From Skeletonema tropicum (Eukaryota > Bacillariophyta > Thalassiosirophyceae > Thalassiosirales > Thalassiosiraceae), in NCBI GenBank assembly GCA_037178625.1, contig CM074136.1, positions 1,612,001-1,676,000 of the forward strand: a stretch of DNA of 64,000 nucleotides, in the 5' to 3' direction. Position 1 is the first letter of the stretch. Every line of letters begins with the position of its first letter. The position numbers and the translations under genes were made by a program. Below the pieces are notes generated by a model that was given only the letters and a program-made list of their open reading frames with translations, was not told where the DNA came from and ran no database searches. Positions 43,043-54,202 of the stretch are shown here, piece after piece.

Positions 43043-44026
43043 ATGGGTCAGTGTCATTCCGACGTGAACTCTCATTCGGGCTCCTCTCTTCCACCAACAA
43101 CAATCTCGGAGAGGAGAGGAAATTCAACACAGGAGTCGAAGCCTTCGGGTAAGACACTCTCTTATTCGTCACCCCCTGCTTTAAGCCCTCGTCGGAGGAG
43201 CTCGATTCTCTGCAGGGAAGTTATCACCACTCTTTCTCCACCACAATCACCGGACATTGTCGTCCGCCCCCGGGCGACGTCATTCAAAATTAAAGCTGAA
43301 GAGGAAAAGCTGGAAGAGGCTCATAGACCTACAGCGACAGCGAAGTCAACCATGAGATTCGAGGAAAGCATTCAAATCGAGGTGATTGATATCCCATCCA
43401 AGTTACGAAGTGCAGCGGACAAGACGGTTCTCGTGTCTCCACCAGTTTATGTGGCGGTGAAGACGGATTCAATGCTTTCTCCACCTCCACCAGTTCCATT
43501 CCAGAAGTTTCCCCTTCCCAAGAATGACACAAAGAAAGAAGAGTTAGTACTGCAAGTGGCCGAGTGTGAGCCGGATGCCCAGAAAGATACCAAAATGATT
43601 GAATCTGCTGAATCGATTCCCCAAATGGCTAATATTCATATCAACAACGAGGCACAACTTGAGTCAATTTTCAAGAGCACTCTACGCGTCATGTTTGCTT
43701 GCTACTTGGTTGGGATCACTTGCTTCTTTGTCATGTGCCACAACAAGTTCACCCAGCACATTGCAAATGCACCTGTTGTGGGCGAAATGGACGTCCCTCC
43801 TCAGGCCTCCCTAATCGCAACAGATACGGAATGGAAAGATAGACTTCACTTCTTGAGAGAGGTGAAGCAAAGCATTGCTATGATCGGTGAGTATTCTATG
43901 CATCAAGAATCGTTGCCTTTGTTATCAGTTCATGCAGTGAAGGAGCTCCTGACTGGAAGGAGTGAATATGCCATTGAGACCATTCAAGCTGGATTGGAAG
44001 CCCTTGAAGATGATGTCTTGATTTAA
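43043..44026 (+). CDS. Putatively N-myristoylated membrane protein of unknown family
   Basis: The frame gives 327 residues. MGQCHS at the start fits N-myristoylation at Gly2 with Cys4 as a possible palmitoylation site. Residues about 10-200 are Ser/Pro-rich with SPRRRSS and repeated SPPP motifs. A hydrophobic segment, TLRVMFACYLVGITCFFVMC (about 219-238), could be one membrane helix. The rest is helical and acidic and ends in LEDDVLI. I do not recognise a family. It may sit on a membrane by both lipid and helix, with the proline-rich part in the cytosol. Confidence 0.65.
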   Translation: MGQCHSDVNSHSGSSLPPTTISERRGNSTQESKPSGKTLSYSSPPALSPRRRSSILCREVITTLSPPQSPDIVVRPRATSFKIKAEEEKLEEAHRPTATAKSTMRFEESIQIEVIDIPSKLRSAADKTVLVSPPVYVAVKTDSMLSPPPPVPFQKFPLPKNDTKKEELVLQVAECEPDAQKDTKMIESAESIPQMANIHINNEAQLESIFKSTLRVMFACYLVGITCFFVMCHNKFTQHIANAPVVGEMDVPPQASLIATDTEWKDRLHFLREVKQSIAMIGEYSMHQESLPLLSVHAVKELLTGRSEYAIETIQAGLEALEDDVLI

Positions 44027-44099
44027 ATTTAGATCTATAAAAGCTCAAATGCTCTAGAGTCATGAATACCATATCCATATGCATAATGTTAAAAGTAAT

Positions 44100-45119
44100 C
44101 TAGTCCCACTTCTCCTCCCTCAGCACTTGTGATGCCTTCTTTCTTGCTGCCTTCTCATCCATTACGTACCACAAGTTATCTTTGCCCTTCTCCAGGAATC
44201 TTCCTCCATAGGCCTTCACATTGCGGACAAGCTCCACCGAAATCAAGTACTTCTGATTTCGCCCCGTCTCAGCACGTCTGTAATCTGCTCTAAGAGCTCT
44301 AGCAGCATTTCTAAATTTGATGTTTCCGGGATGATGATTTGTATATCCGCCCCGGCCACGTAAAATGTCGTTCTTTCCTGGCTTTTCAATCCCTGTTCCG
44401 GTTACTTCCTGTCTATTACCCTCCTTCTTCCTGGACAAAGTTCGCGGTTTGGTAGCGCTAGTAACAGCTATGGGATTTGTAGGACTCATTCGTGCACGTC
44501 TACTCTTACCCTCCATGTCACTCTCATGTGTAGTATCTACACCACTCTTGAATGATTGTAACGCCGTTGCGGCTTCCCGAGCGGGAGTTGACAGCCCAAT
44601 TACGAATCCATCAAGGTCTTTGGCACGGTCATCTTGATTAGTTTCATTGCTAGCATCAACAGGTGAATCTCGAAGAGTGACGGACGGTTTTAAAGGCACC
44701 GCTTCACAAGGATTGAAATCTGGAGAATGCACCACCGGAGGGGGAAGAGGAGGAGGTAGCTTAGCATCGTCGGTGCTGATTGGAGGGGGATCGTAATGAG
44801 CACAATCAAAGTATTGCGGACTAGAGGGAAACTTCTCTTCATCAGGAATAGGCTCGGTCTTCAAACGTGAGTTGAGATGTTGAGACGGATATGAAGCAGT
44901 ATCAGTAATTTTCGTCTTTGGCTTGCTTGACTTGGCAATAGGTGAAATGGACAGCGAATGTGGCCCACTGATAACACTGCTGCTGTTGAGCACAGGCTCG
45001 CTATCGATGTCGCCGCTCATGAGATAGTTGACTTGACTACTCAAGGATGAGTTGGAATGAATGTCTTCGGGTTGCAATTTTTCACCCTCAACTGCGAAAG
45101 GTTTATCTGATGAATTCAT
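44100..45119 (-). CDS. DUF6824-domain protein
   Basis: From ATG 45119 the frame gives 339 residues; the frame is open further upstream only from a non-ATG codon. The first 230 residues are Ser/Pro-rich and low in complexity. The C-terminal 100 match the diatom DUF6824 domain: NDILRGRGGYTNHHPGNIKF, then RNQKYLISVELVRNVKAYGGRFLEKG, then WYVMDEKAARKKASQVLREE. This domain is expanded in diatoms and usually sits at the end of otherwise disordered proteins. Its basic surface suggests a nucleic-acid or nuclear role, which is inference. It is convergent with the putatively myristoylated protein gene, 73 bp away. Confidence 0.82.
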   Translation of the reverse strand: MNSSDKPFAVEGEKLQPEDIHSNSSLSSQVNYLMSGDIDSEPVLNSSSVISGPHSLSISPIAKSSKPKTKITDTASYPSQHLNSRLKTEPIPDEEKFPSSPQYFDCAHYDPPPISTDDAKLPPPLPPPVVHSPDFNPCEAVPLKPSVTLRDSPVDASNETNQDDRAKDLDGFVIGLSTPAREAATALQSFKSGVDTTHESDMEGKSRRARMSPTNPIAVTSATKPRTLSRKKEGNRQEVTGTGIEKPGKNDILRGRGGYTNHHPGNIKFRNAARALRADYRRAETGRNQKYLISVELVRNVKAYGGRFLEKGKDNLWYVMDEKAARKKASQVLREEKWD

Positions 45120-45618
45120 CGTTGGTGCTGCTGTCGGTGGCGTGAAAGGGGATGACAATTAGCGTTCACTCTTGGCAAGGCAGCAGTCATGGAAAATTGA
45201 TCAGATTCTTACCTATTTTGCTTCTGAGGTGAGTTATGTGCGTTGCAATCGATTCTATTCGGGTCGATTATTTATGATTCATGTGTATTGCTCTTTAGAG
45301 TATGCTCGCGATTCAGTCTTGCGATACGATATACCCACGGATACACCGCACCGCCATCGCTTTATTGGCCCATGAATCAAAACTTGGCCGGGATCGCTCC
45401 CACATTTTTTGGTCAAAAATTCTCCTCCCGCGAGGGAGAAATTCCGGTTCCTGCACAGATAAGATACCTACGTGGTACGATATGTAATCTATCATGCATG
45501 CCAGCTTCTTTAGTAGTCTGATTAGCCCTCTCTCTATCTACTACGCCCCTAGACTAACCAACATGCGTGCTGCGTCTTCAGTGCATGCCAGCTACGCTAG
45601 CTAGTTCAACTGTATCGT
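45120..45618. other. Intergenic region
   Basis: About 500 bp upstream of the DUF6824 gene and downstream of the membrane protein gene. Open frames here lack recognisable content and are taken as non-coding. A GAGGGAGAA-type direct repeat is the only visible pattern. Confidence 0.45.
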
Positions 45619-48002
45619 TTATACTCTGAAAGTAACCAGCCGCTCATCATCACCTTCCAGCTCCTGATTATCGTCCGAGATCATTGTGAAGCCATCTGGG
45701 TCAGGTTTAGATCCGATGTTCCTTATGGATTCCCTCCTCATTTGCTCTTCTTCTTCCCCATTATCATCAATATGGAATAGCTGTTCTTCGCCTTCATACA
45801 TGACTACTTGATTATCTTGCTTCTCTGGATCAAACGAAGAGATCGAATTGTTGTCTGAATCGTTAGTTATCTTCTGCGACCTCTTTCTGGACGAACCCCT
45901 CCTGGATGAGCTCTTCCTGCTTCTGGACGACGAGTTTAACCGTTTTGATTGCTTATCCCTTCGGCGAGAGCGGGAAGAAGAGCGGTGACGCCTCTCTCTA
46001 TCAGAGCGATGTTTCCTAACACTTTGTTTACCAGTACTGCGAGAATGACGACTTTTGGAACGTCTCTTTTGATAAACTACTTTGTTCTTCTTTGACGACT
46101 TCTTTTCAGCATGACGTCCAGATTCAATGTAGCTGGCGGATGGTGGTGGTTATTGTTGTTGTGAGCAGTAATAGAAGGAACATATCATCATGAATACAAG
46201 TATATTTGAATATAATTCAACAGCATACAATAAAAACTTGCTCACCTCTTCATATTCACTTGATTCAACCTTTCCGCCTTCTTCGTACGCCCTCTCGAGA
46301 CTTTTCTACTACGACAGCAGGATCCCTCGAGTTCACAGCACGTGCACATGCATACCAGAACAATCACTCCACCGACTGACGCAATCATTATATACCCCCA
46401 AGTTGGAAAGGCTTTTTTAGTCTCACTCGCATTCTTAGTCTCATTCACATTCTTTGTCTCACTCGCATTTTCAGTCTCATCCGCAGTCACACCACCCAAC
46501 AACGCCTCCTCGCCGGGGGCACATACAGTAAGTGAACTCTCTCTAGTGCACCAATTCACGTTCCAATCAGTATCCTCGTCCGTATATCGTTGCAATCGAT
46601 TCACTATAACTTCGCTGTAGCGTGCAATTTTATCCTCAACAGCAGAGGCATATTCTGCATCATTATTCCCGCCTCTAAACACAATATTGAAGTGCACTTC
46701 CACTGCACCATTGTCAAGAGAAACGTTCTCCTTCTCTGCAATAGAAAGCAGCGTTGGTGAGAATCCATCATCATCGTCGGTCAGTAGGAGTATCTCTTCA
46801 TAGGCCTCCATAATTACCATCTTCATCTCATCAAACGATGCTGTACTGTTGATAATCTCCTGCGGTAGATCCTTGAATAGAAACTTGGTAGTAACTTCTT
46901 CCGTTTTTAATGTGCACCTATTGAACAACGAGGACGATACCATCGGAGAAGCAGATTCTTCTTCATCACCTACCATACATATATTGACATAGAGCTCTGT
47001 GGATACATTGTCTTGAATGTCCCTCACTATATTCGCATACGAGTCAATCACCTCTTCAATGATTGCCGGGGCAAATTCTTGTTCCGGCTCTCGGATCACC
47101 TTGACATCGTAATAAACATCAATATCTCCCACCATCTCTTCTTCGAGTTCATCAAATCTTGTAGTCTCTTTGACACTACTCACCCCCAAATCTGCAGCAC
47201 CGGTAAAACGTACCGAAAGTTCCAACAGAAAATCTTTCAATACAGTTCGTACTTGCTCCTTAACATCAGCAATGTCCACATCATCTGGTAGGTCGCTAAT
47301 CGAAAATTTTATTGGTATTGTCTCAAACTTTTCCAAATTCATAGTTCCATCAACACCTCCATCACCTCCAGCACTACCATTACAAAATTTCGAACCCGAA
47401 TGATGCCGTTCACAACACTCCTCCTTTGTCCAATCCACATCAGTCACACCCTCCGGAATCTCCGGCCCAGTATCACACTTTTCTAATATTAATGGATCCG
47501 ACCACCATGGACAATCAACATTTACTGTACATGATGCAAATGAATTTTCACTACTACTACCACCACCACCAGTAGTGGCTGTACAATCCCCCTCCTCATC
47601 TAAACTAAATGGCGGGACACACATACACCCACACAACTCATCGGAATACAATCCACCATTGGAACATGTCCGTACTGGACACGCCTCCTCGAAACAACTT
47701 GATAATCCTGGAGCTGTGGGATTGCAACAATTGTCGTAATCGTAACTAAATTTTTCCTCACAGCATGTTTGAAGGGTGGTGTAGGATTGTTCCCAGGCAT
47801 TAAAGTCGGAGGCGGCCTTTTTGTTGCAGAGTGAGCCGGATTCCCATGTGACGTACCATAAGAGTTCTTCTTGGGCGTGAATGGTGGTGGTTGTGGTTAT
47901 TGTTGTGAGCAGTAAGAGGAGGAGGATGTAGTTGATTTTGAATGATGCCGCTGGATGATGAGCTGCCTTGGGGCTACTGAAGCTGGTCAATGATGATGTC
48001 AT
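45619..48002 (-). CDS. Single-pass membrane protein, Cys-rich 'CPWW' family, third member
   Basis: Exons 48002-46246 and 46132-45619, with a 113-nt GT-AG intron, give 756 residues. A signal peptide (about 20-45, Leu/Thr-rich, ends HAQ) precedes LWYVTWESGSLCNKK...CCEEKFSYDYDNCC, a diatom extracellular module. Then comes the Cys-rich part shared with copies 1 and 2 (CGCMC, GDC, VDCPWWSD, CDTG, ECC). Two SEA-like regions follow (KFSISDLPDDVDI and KFLFKDLPQEI), a Thr/Asn/Glu repeat (ETKNASETKN), and a membrane helix (about 535-556) ending in Cys-rich CMCTCCELEG. The second exon is the cytoplasmic tail: an Arg/Ser/Lys-rich stretch (RRSKSRHSR, SSRSRRRD), then acidic sequence with KPDPDG. It is a more distant relative of the other two. 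Confidence 0.78.
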
Positions 48003-48511
48003 AGTCAATGTTATCTCCTCGCTTCACACCATATTATGCTGTACTTATTGCAAGTAATGAAGATGATGGCGAGAGAGGATGATACCGACCTATTGTACCT
48101 TGCTACAATCATAGAATGGTACTACTGTCCTCCAACATCATCTCTTTGTTATGGTAGGTAGAGTGAAGATGTAAAAGACTTGCAAAAGATCACGACCAGA
48201 TCTCGTCGCAGAGCAGCCACTTAGAAGTGGCGAGTACCGTTAGTGACAGGTTGGCGTTTTGTGACGTATCACATAATGTGACCATGTGACACATGAATAG
48301 AGTGATACCGCTAAGACAATCACAAAACATCAGCCAGCTGGACTCACAAATTTGAAGGGGAGTTCTCGATTTAATATTTTCCAAATAAATCCAACCTTGA
48401 TCCAATCACGTTGTTGTCTCTAGATTGATGCTTCATTTCCATCTCATTTATTTTCAACGCAAACATATCATTCAATCAATATCAAAACTAAGCACTAAAA
48501 GGACTTCCATC
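48003..48511. other. Divergent intergenic region
   Basis: Promoters of the third membrane protein and the ATP-grasp gene lie here. An in-frame ATG at 48428 would add 28 residues (MLHFHLIYFQRKH...) to the ATP-grasp protein; I see nothing that decides between the starts. Confidence 0.45.
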
Positions 48512-50764
48512 ATGACGCCGAAACCTGCATGGGCTTGTCTAGACATGTCATCATCCATTTCCATTCGCGAGGTTTCCACAAGTCACGAGAAAATGGCAGG
48601 AGATGATGATGACTGCGGTAACGATGCAGATGAGAAGAAGGACTCTTTTCACGATGATGATGACACCTCACGAATCAAGAAGACTGTCGATGATGATGAA
48701 GCAGAAATGACAGCACCATCTACCAATCACCGTCAAAAAATGCTCGAGCACTCATTCAGTTACAATGATCTGTCTCACTTTAACATTCATGCAATGCAGG
48801 AACAACCCAAACGTTATTACCCCGAGATGAAAGGGCTACGTGCTGATTTTGTCCACCTACATGGACTCTCTTTGCATACCGCACCATCACCCAAGGAATC
48901 AAAAGTCGATGCTGCAAAGCTCTTGCAACAACGAGCATCATCATCTCATGCTCGACCATTGAGGCGAGCTCTAACCGTGGCTGATGCAAGAGAAGAAGGA
49001 GAACAAGCCACGTCAAAGACAGTTGTAGTCATTCCATCAATTGATCTGGATAAGAAGGAGTTGACGAGATTGTGCGCTGATGTAGAATTCTATGAAGAAA
49101 GGCAGCTGTTTCATCTCCTAATGGCAGGTGATCCCACTGTACGAATTATCTATTTAACTTCCAGGCCTGTTGACGAGAGCGTGGTTAAATACTACCTATC
49201 ATTGAGCCATCATGAGGATATTGATGCAGCTCACTACCAATCGAATCTGTTTTGCGATGTGCACAACATGTTGCCTCGAGTCATCATGATCCATGTACCC
49301 TCAGAAGATTGTATCTCATTGAGTGACAAAATTCTTCGTCAGAAGAAGTTGATTACTTTATTACAGGAACTTATCCGCAGCCCATTTGGCAGCAACGCCC
49401 TTGGACAGAATCAAACAGTTGGAATGAGCGTCTTTACAGGATCGGATTCTGTTGATGAACTCTCTCATAAACTTGGAGTAAAACTACTGGAAGCTTCAGG
49501 CGAATCGCTCCACTTTGGAACAAAGCAAGGTTCCAGGGAGATATTCGCTGCCTGTGGTATCTCCCATCCAGCCGGAACGCCGTCGCTGGAGGATGAAGAT
49601 CTGCTTACATACGGTGACGCCTCGGAACACGGAGGAGGAAAAGTTTACTGGGCATATAACCACCGATACATTCGCAGCTCGCACAACTTGGCCCTCGGCA
49701 TTGCCAGAAAAATTCTTCGTGGCATTCGACCTGAAAAATGGATCGTGAAATTGAACCAGGGATTCAGTGGAAAAGGCAACGCGTCTATTGACCTTAAACA
49801 CATCCAACGCAGGTTTGCTGGGTGTAAGGCCGGTGACGACGAAGCCGCTCTCCGTATTGCAGAGCAGATTGAAAAAGAATTTGCGACCAACTTGAAATGC
49901 GAAGACCCCAAGATGACGTGGTATGACACCGACGAACAAGTTGGCTTTCAGACGCAGATAAGGAGGCTAGGAGTAATCGCTGAAGTATTCATCGAGGGAG
50001 AGGTCCCTACGTCTCCTAGTATACAAGCTATCATCGAAGGGGACGATGTAAGCCTCGTTTCGACCCACGAACAAGTTCTTGATGGCCAAGTATATTCCGG
50101 GTGTAGGAACCCATGCAACCCAGCTTACCGGGCTTCGATCATGGAGGCAGGCTTAAAAGTTGGCAAGTTTCTTGCCGCTCATGGTGTCCGAGGGCACTTT
50201 TCTGTGGATTTCTTAGCCTGTAAGCAACCCAAGATTGGATCTTGGGATGTCTATGCAGTAGAAGTGAACCTCAGACAAGGTAAGTGTTACTGATGTTTGA
50301 TCCTACATTGCGTTTTACTTGCAACCTATATTCTGATCTAATCACCACCTTTTCTTCCAGGCGGTACAACACACCCACAGGCAACAATGGCATCACTTTG
50401 CGGTGGCTCTATTTGCTCAGATGGCCTTTTCAGGACCAACGAAGGGGAACTGAGGTGTTATGTAGCAACCGATACACATTCTTCAGAGAATCTCAAGGGC
50501 TGCACTGCAAAGAGCCTCATTAACGCTCTTGAATGCTTTTCTTCGAATCCAGCGGCACAAAGAATTCGTTGGAACAAGGCTGATCGTATTGGGGTTGTTT
50601 TCCATCTCTTCAAATTCTTACCCGCTGGTAGAATCGGATTTACGGCTATTGGCCGAAGCGTCGAGGAAGCAGAGTCGCTGTTCAACGACACGGTCTGGTT
50701 TCTAGATGTTTTTCAAGGCTGTCAATCGCAGTTTCCAGAACGATTCAGCGCCTTCTCTCTCTAG
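48512..50764 (+). CDS. ATP-grasp protein of the IQCH / PGM1-like group
   Basis: Exons 48512-50279 and 50361-50764, with an 81-nt GT-AG intron, give 723 residues. An acidic, disordered N-terminus (about 1-170) is followed by VVVIPSIDLDKKEL and FYEERQLFHLLM, VRIIYLTSRPVDESVVKYYLSL, typical of the pre-ATP-grasp domain. The ATP-grasp part has WIVKLNQGFSGKGNA (phosphate loop), FIEGEVPTSPS, GVRGHFSVDFLA and VEVNLRQGGTTHPQ, where Glu/Asn and the HP motif bind metal and ATP. C-terminal KFLPAGRIGFTAIG fits the small domain after it. Relatives are bacterial carboxylate-amine ligases and the animal IQCH protein. The substrate cannot be predicted. The gene is convergent with the GT14-like gene. Confidence 0.75.
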
Positions 50765-50890
50765 AGTGGGCTAGAGTGTTTTCGACCCAGTCTTTTCTTG
50801 TCACGTTCGTAGCTTTAACAGAGCCTCTTGTCTTATCATTGTGTCTTATCAGAAGAAATAATAATAGGAATGCTCGTTTTTTTTTTTCAC

Positions 50891-52449
50891 TCAGCGCTCC
50901 TCATTCCAAACCCACGGTTCCTTAATACTCACACCATTCTTTGGCCATCGAATATCCGGCAACACATCCCACTCCAACAATCCTGCCTCCTCCTCCCTCT
51001 CACTCCGCACAACCGGTAACATCCGTACCAAATTCTCATCGACACTCCAACTAACCTTTCGGATGAACAAAGCACCACTATCCTTGATATCTCCCAAATC
51101 ATACAATCCTAAAAAGTATGGTCCCCATGGTTTACTTGGTCCTTCTCCATCCGTCACACTCTTGAATTTGGGTGGGATATCATACAATGAGTTGGAACCA
51201 GTCCACTTCCCCCATGCATTCGGAGCATTTTCATCCATCCGTTCATACCGCAATGACGTCATCGATGGATAATTCAATAACGACTTGTCCTTCGCATTCA
51301 ACTTTGGTAGAGTATGATTAAACGGAGAATTCATCAATATCGTCGCAAAGAAACTTTCATCCGTCATTTGTACCCCACAATCTACCAGTGTATCCTTCAA
51401 CACACTTCCAAGACCATTGGGATGAGACATACTCCGAATCACATACTGTACAAACTCATATGTTAATGCCATCCACTGTGACCCAAAGTAAATCGGCGTT
51501 TCCACATTTCTCTTCCACTCTCCTGTAAGAGTATCTACATAACTCAACCGTTTTGGGATATCCCGTTGGAAGTAATGACTCCGTTTCATTGTCCCCTTTG
51601 GGAATTCAAAGATGGACGTGGGGATTAGTCCGGTAGCGCAGGAATGGGAGGTGACAAAGTTGGTATTGCCAAGTGGTCCATCGATGGGGTTGAAGAGTTG
51701 GGAGATGCGAGAGGCGGAGATTATGGGGAGGGTGTCTCCGCTTAGATTTATAAATGTATCCCAGGCATGTGGTGGATTATTTTTGTTGTGCTCTTTTTTC
51801 CTAGGCGAAGTTTGTTGGTATTGTGTTGGAATTGGGGATGGTAGAGTAAATATTCCATAGCCCATAAGGTAGGATCATTCATGCTCCATTTACTCCACTT
51901 AGGTGCAAAATGTGAATGTACTTCCAACAATACACCCTTATTACCTGTCGTCTTGTGTGCCCCTGTTCCACTACTCGCACAAGAATTGGCCAAACACGCA
52001 TCCACATACCTCCGTAACGGACTCTCATGGTACAAAAATTGATTCTTCAACGTGTCATTCTTGGCCACCTTGGCAGGGTTGGCAATGCCCACACGATGAT
52101 CAACATGGATGAGAATGACGGCAGTTTGTTCGCCCGGAAGAGAGGAGGTTTCCATGAGTGATTTGAGTAAATAGGCTCCGTCGTGGATGGTACGACGATT
52201 GTGTACGGTGATTAGATAGGCCATTTTGGCATGATGATTTTGACTTTTGGTGGTACTTGGTGGGGGTGAGGAGGTGGGGCAGTTGCAGTGAGACCACATG
52301 TCGTCGTCGTTTTCAATGTCATTGTTTGTGGTTGACGCTTGGATAATGGTGGATGTGCAAAATGTTGGTTGGAAGAGGATAGAGGAGAGCAGTGTCAGGG
52401 CCAAGAGGAGACATTTCCTCGGTGTTGATGAATTGGTGGAGGCCATCAT
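50891..52449 (-). pseudogene. GT14-like (core-2/I-branching) glycosyltransferase with a one-base frame break
   Basis: The N-terminal frame (52449 to about 51800) has a signal anchor (KCLLLALTLLSSILF), then AYLITVHNRRTIHDGAYLL, ILIHVDHRVG and a helix before the break. The second frame continues with PPHAWDTFINLSGDTLPIIS, the hallmark strand of the GT14 family, then YFGSQWMALTYEFVQYV and DESFFATILMNS, the catalytic Glu/Asp-containing region. At 51794-51799 there are six T (six A on the coding strand); seven would join both frames into about 519 residues. A homopolymer sequencing error is the simplest cause, true loss the alternative. The enzyme would act in the Golgi, adding GlcNAc or xylose. 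Confidence 0.75.
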
Positions 52450-53040
52450 ATATTGTTTACAGCACTTTGGCTTTGATATCTACAAGTGACAGTGCTGCAA
52501 TGACGATGTGTTCAGCATCAGCACACAAGTGTTGATTTTGAAAAAAGTGAGTTGCAAGTTGCAAGTTGTTGAGAAGTAGTGATGAGAGTGAAAGTGGGCA
52601 GAAGATACATACTTTATAGGTAGGGTATGGGCAATCTTGGACGTTGCACACTTCCTACAATACAGCAAAAGATAATCTACCTTCTACTCAGTGTATGGTA
52701 TGGGGTACTTGATAAAACCAAACCAAACTTATCATTGTGTATCGCTACCAAAAGAATATGTACAAATATTCAAGTTTATAGTAATTGACGAAAATTTTGA
52801 TGGAATGTGCGCCTACCTGTGGGACTATTCTGTACAAATCATATTTGTAATAAGTATTTATAATATGGACTATTTTGGCAAAAACAAGTCGATTGAGAAA
52901 AACTTCTTTAGCTCTTTTTGTTTGTGGAGAGGTTGAAAAACGGCAGGATGCATGAGTGAACACGCTCTCACACTCGCTCTCCAACTGACCAAGAGCAAGA
53001 GGCACCAGGCACCAACACAATATACTCTTATCAAATTACA
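52450..53040. promoter_or_regulatory. Divergent promoter region
   Basis: About 590 bp separate the GT14-like gene and the putative plastid protein. AT-rich stretches occur at 52740-52870. No other feature is supported. Confidence 0.45.
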
Positions 53041-54128
53041 ATGGCAAACCAAATCGTTACATGCATCACCACCATCTTCTTGTCTACAGCAGTAGGAGTA
53101 GTGAGTGGATTCCAGCTTTTACCGACTGATAATTCACTTTACGACACAGCCGTCAGCAGCAGTCGCCACCACCACATTCTTCGTCAGCAGAACACTCGAG
53201 GAACAACAAGAGCACTCTTCAATAATTCTGCAAATAATAATAATGATCAAGTTGTTGTTTCAACAGAAGCAGAGCGGCTATTGTCAAAAGCAAAAGCTAT
53301 TCGTGACGAGTTAGAAGGAGGCACCAGTAGTACTACTACAGACAGCAAACAACAACAAATAGTGGAGGACAAAAGTCCAATACAGATACAATCCGAGTTT
53401 TCTTTACCAGCGACAACAACTTCTTCTTCCTCTGCATCTACTAATAACAATTACAGGTTGTATTTAGACATTGGGAGAGAATCTGGTACATGGATGGATC
53501 CTAGATGGGGAGCAAGTGGTCGTCGGATAGAATGTACGATTGATGTAGTCATTCTCACCACCAGCACCAGCAGTACGAACGATGAAGACTTATCATTATC
53601 GGAAGAAATCACCAGTGGATTGATTAATACAGTCACATCAAAGTCATCCAAGGTATCATCAGTGCTCACACTACAACATGGACCATATGCTCGCCTACGA
53701 AGTGGATTTGACAAGAATGAAAATCAATGAAGGAGGGTACTGTATAGAATCTGCGGCAAAGTCATTCCACAATGAGGTTTTGTCTTGACGTGAGTGGTAC
53801 TGAGGGTAGTAGTACTGCATCGTATGGGGATGTTTCGATTCCCCAAGGAAGACTGTACTTTGCTCTACCCTACTTTGGTACAAGTCAAAGTGATGGGTCG
53901 ATATCGATATCGAAAAAGGAAGGTACTATTTGTGTCAAGCAATATGGGTGGAATACTGGTTGGAGGAGGGAAGAAAGTCGTATACTGGGAGTGTTCCGTG
54001 CTAACCTCTGGAGGAAGCAAGAAGACGTGATAAATTTTGAACCATTGCAAACGATGATGATGGTGATTGATACCATCAGTTTGTCCAATGTGATAGAGAG
54101 TGTTGAATCAGAACCAGATGCCCTGTGA
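53041..54128 (+). pseudogene. Putative plastid-targeted conserved protein with two frame breaks
   Basis: The first frame (from ATG 53041) begins with a signal peptide ending VVSG-FQLLP; Phe right after the cleavage site is the diatom plastid-targeting pattern. A disordered stretch leads to RLYLDIGRESGTWMDPRWGASG, a conserved block I have the impression is shared by algal plastid proteins of unknown function. The frame stops at 53730. Reading on in the next frame gives MKINEGGYCIES (about 53716), then a third frame gives RFCLDVSGTEG and DVSIPQGRLYFALPYFG to 54128. The three pieces follow one another in the expected sense, so two single-base changes (about 53715 and 53765) break one gene of about 360 residues. 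Confidence 0.6.
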
Positions 54129-54202
54129 AAAAGAGACAAATTCTTCTCTTAGTATATATGGTAATCTTTCCTCCTTTCTCTTATTATTATAATAAATCAT
54201 CA

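Noticed and set aside
45172..45521. Short plus-strand ORFs in the DUF6824 upstream region
   Set aside because: Overlapping frames with random composition; no splice or homology support.
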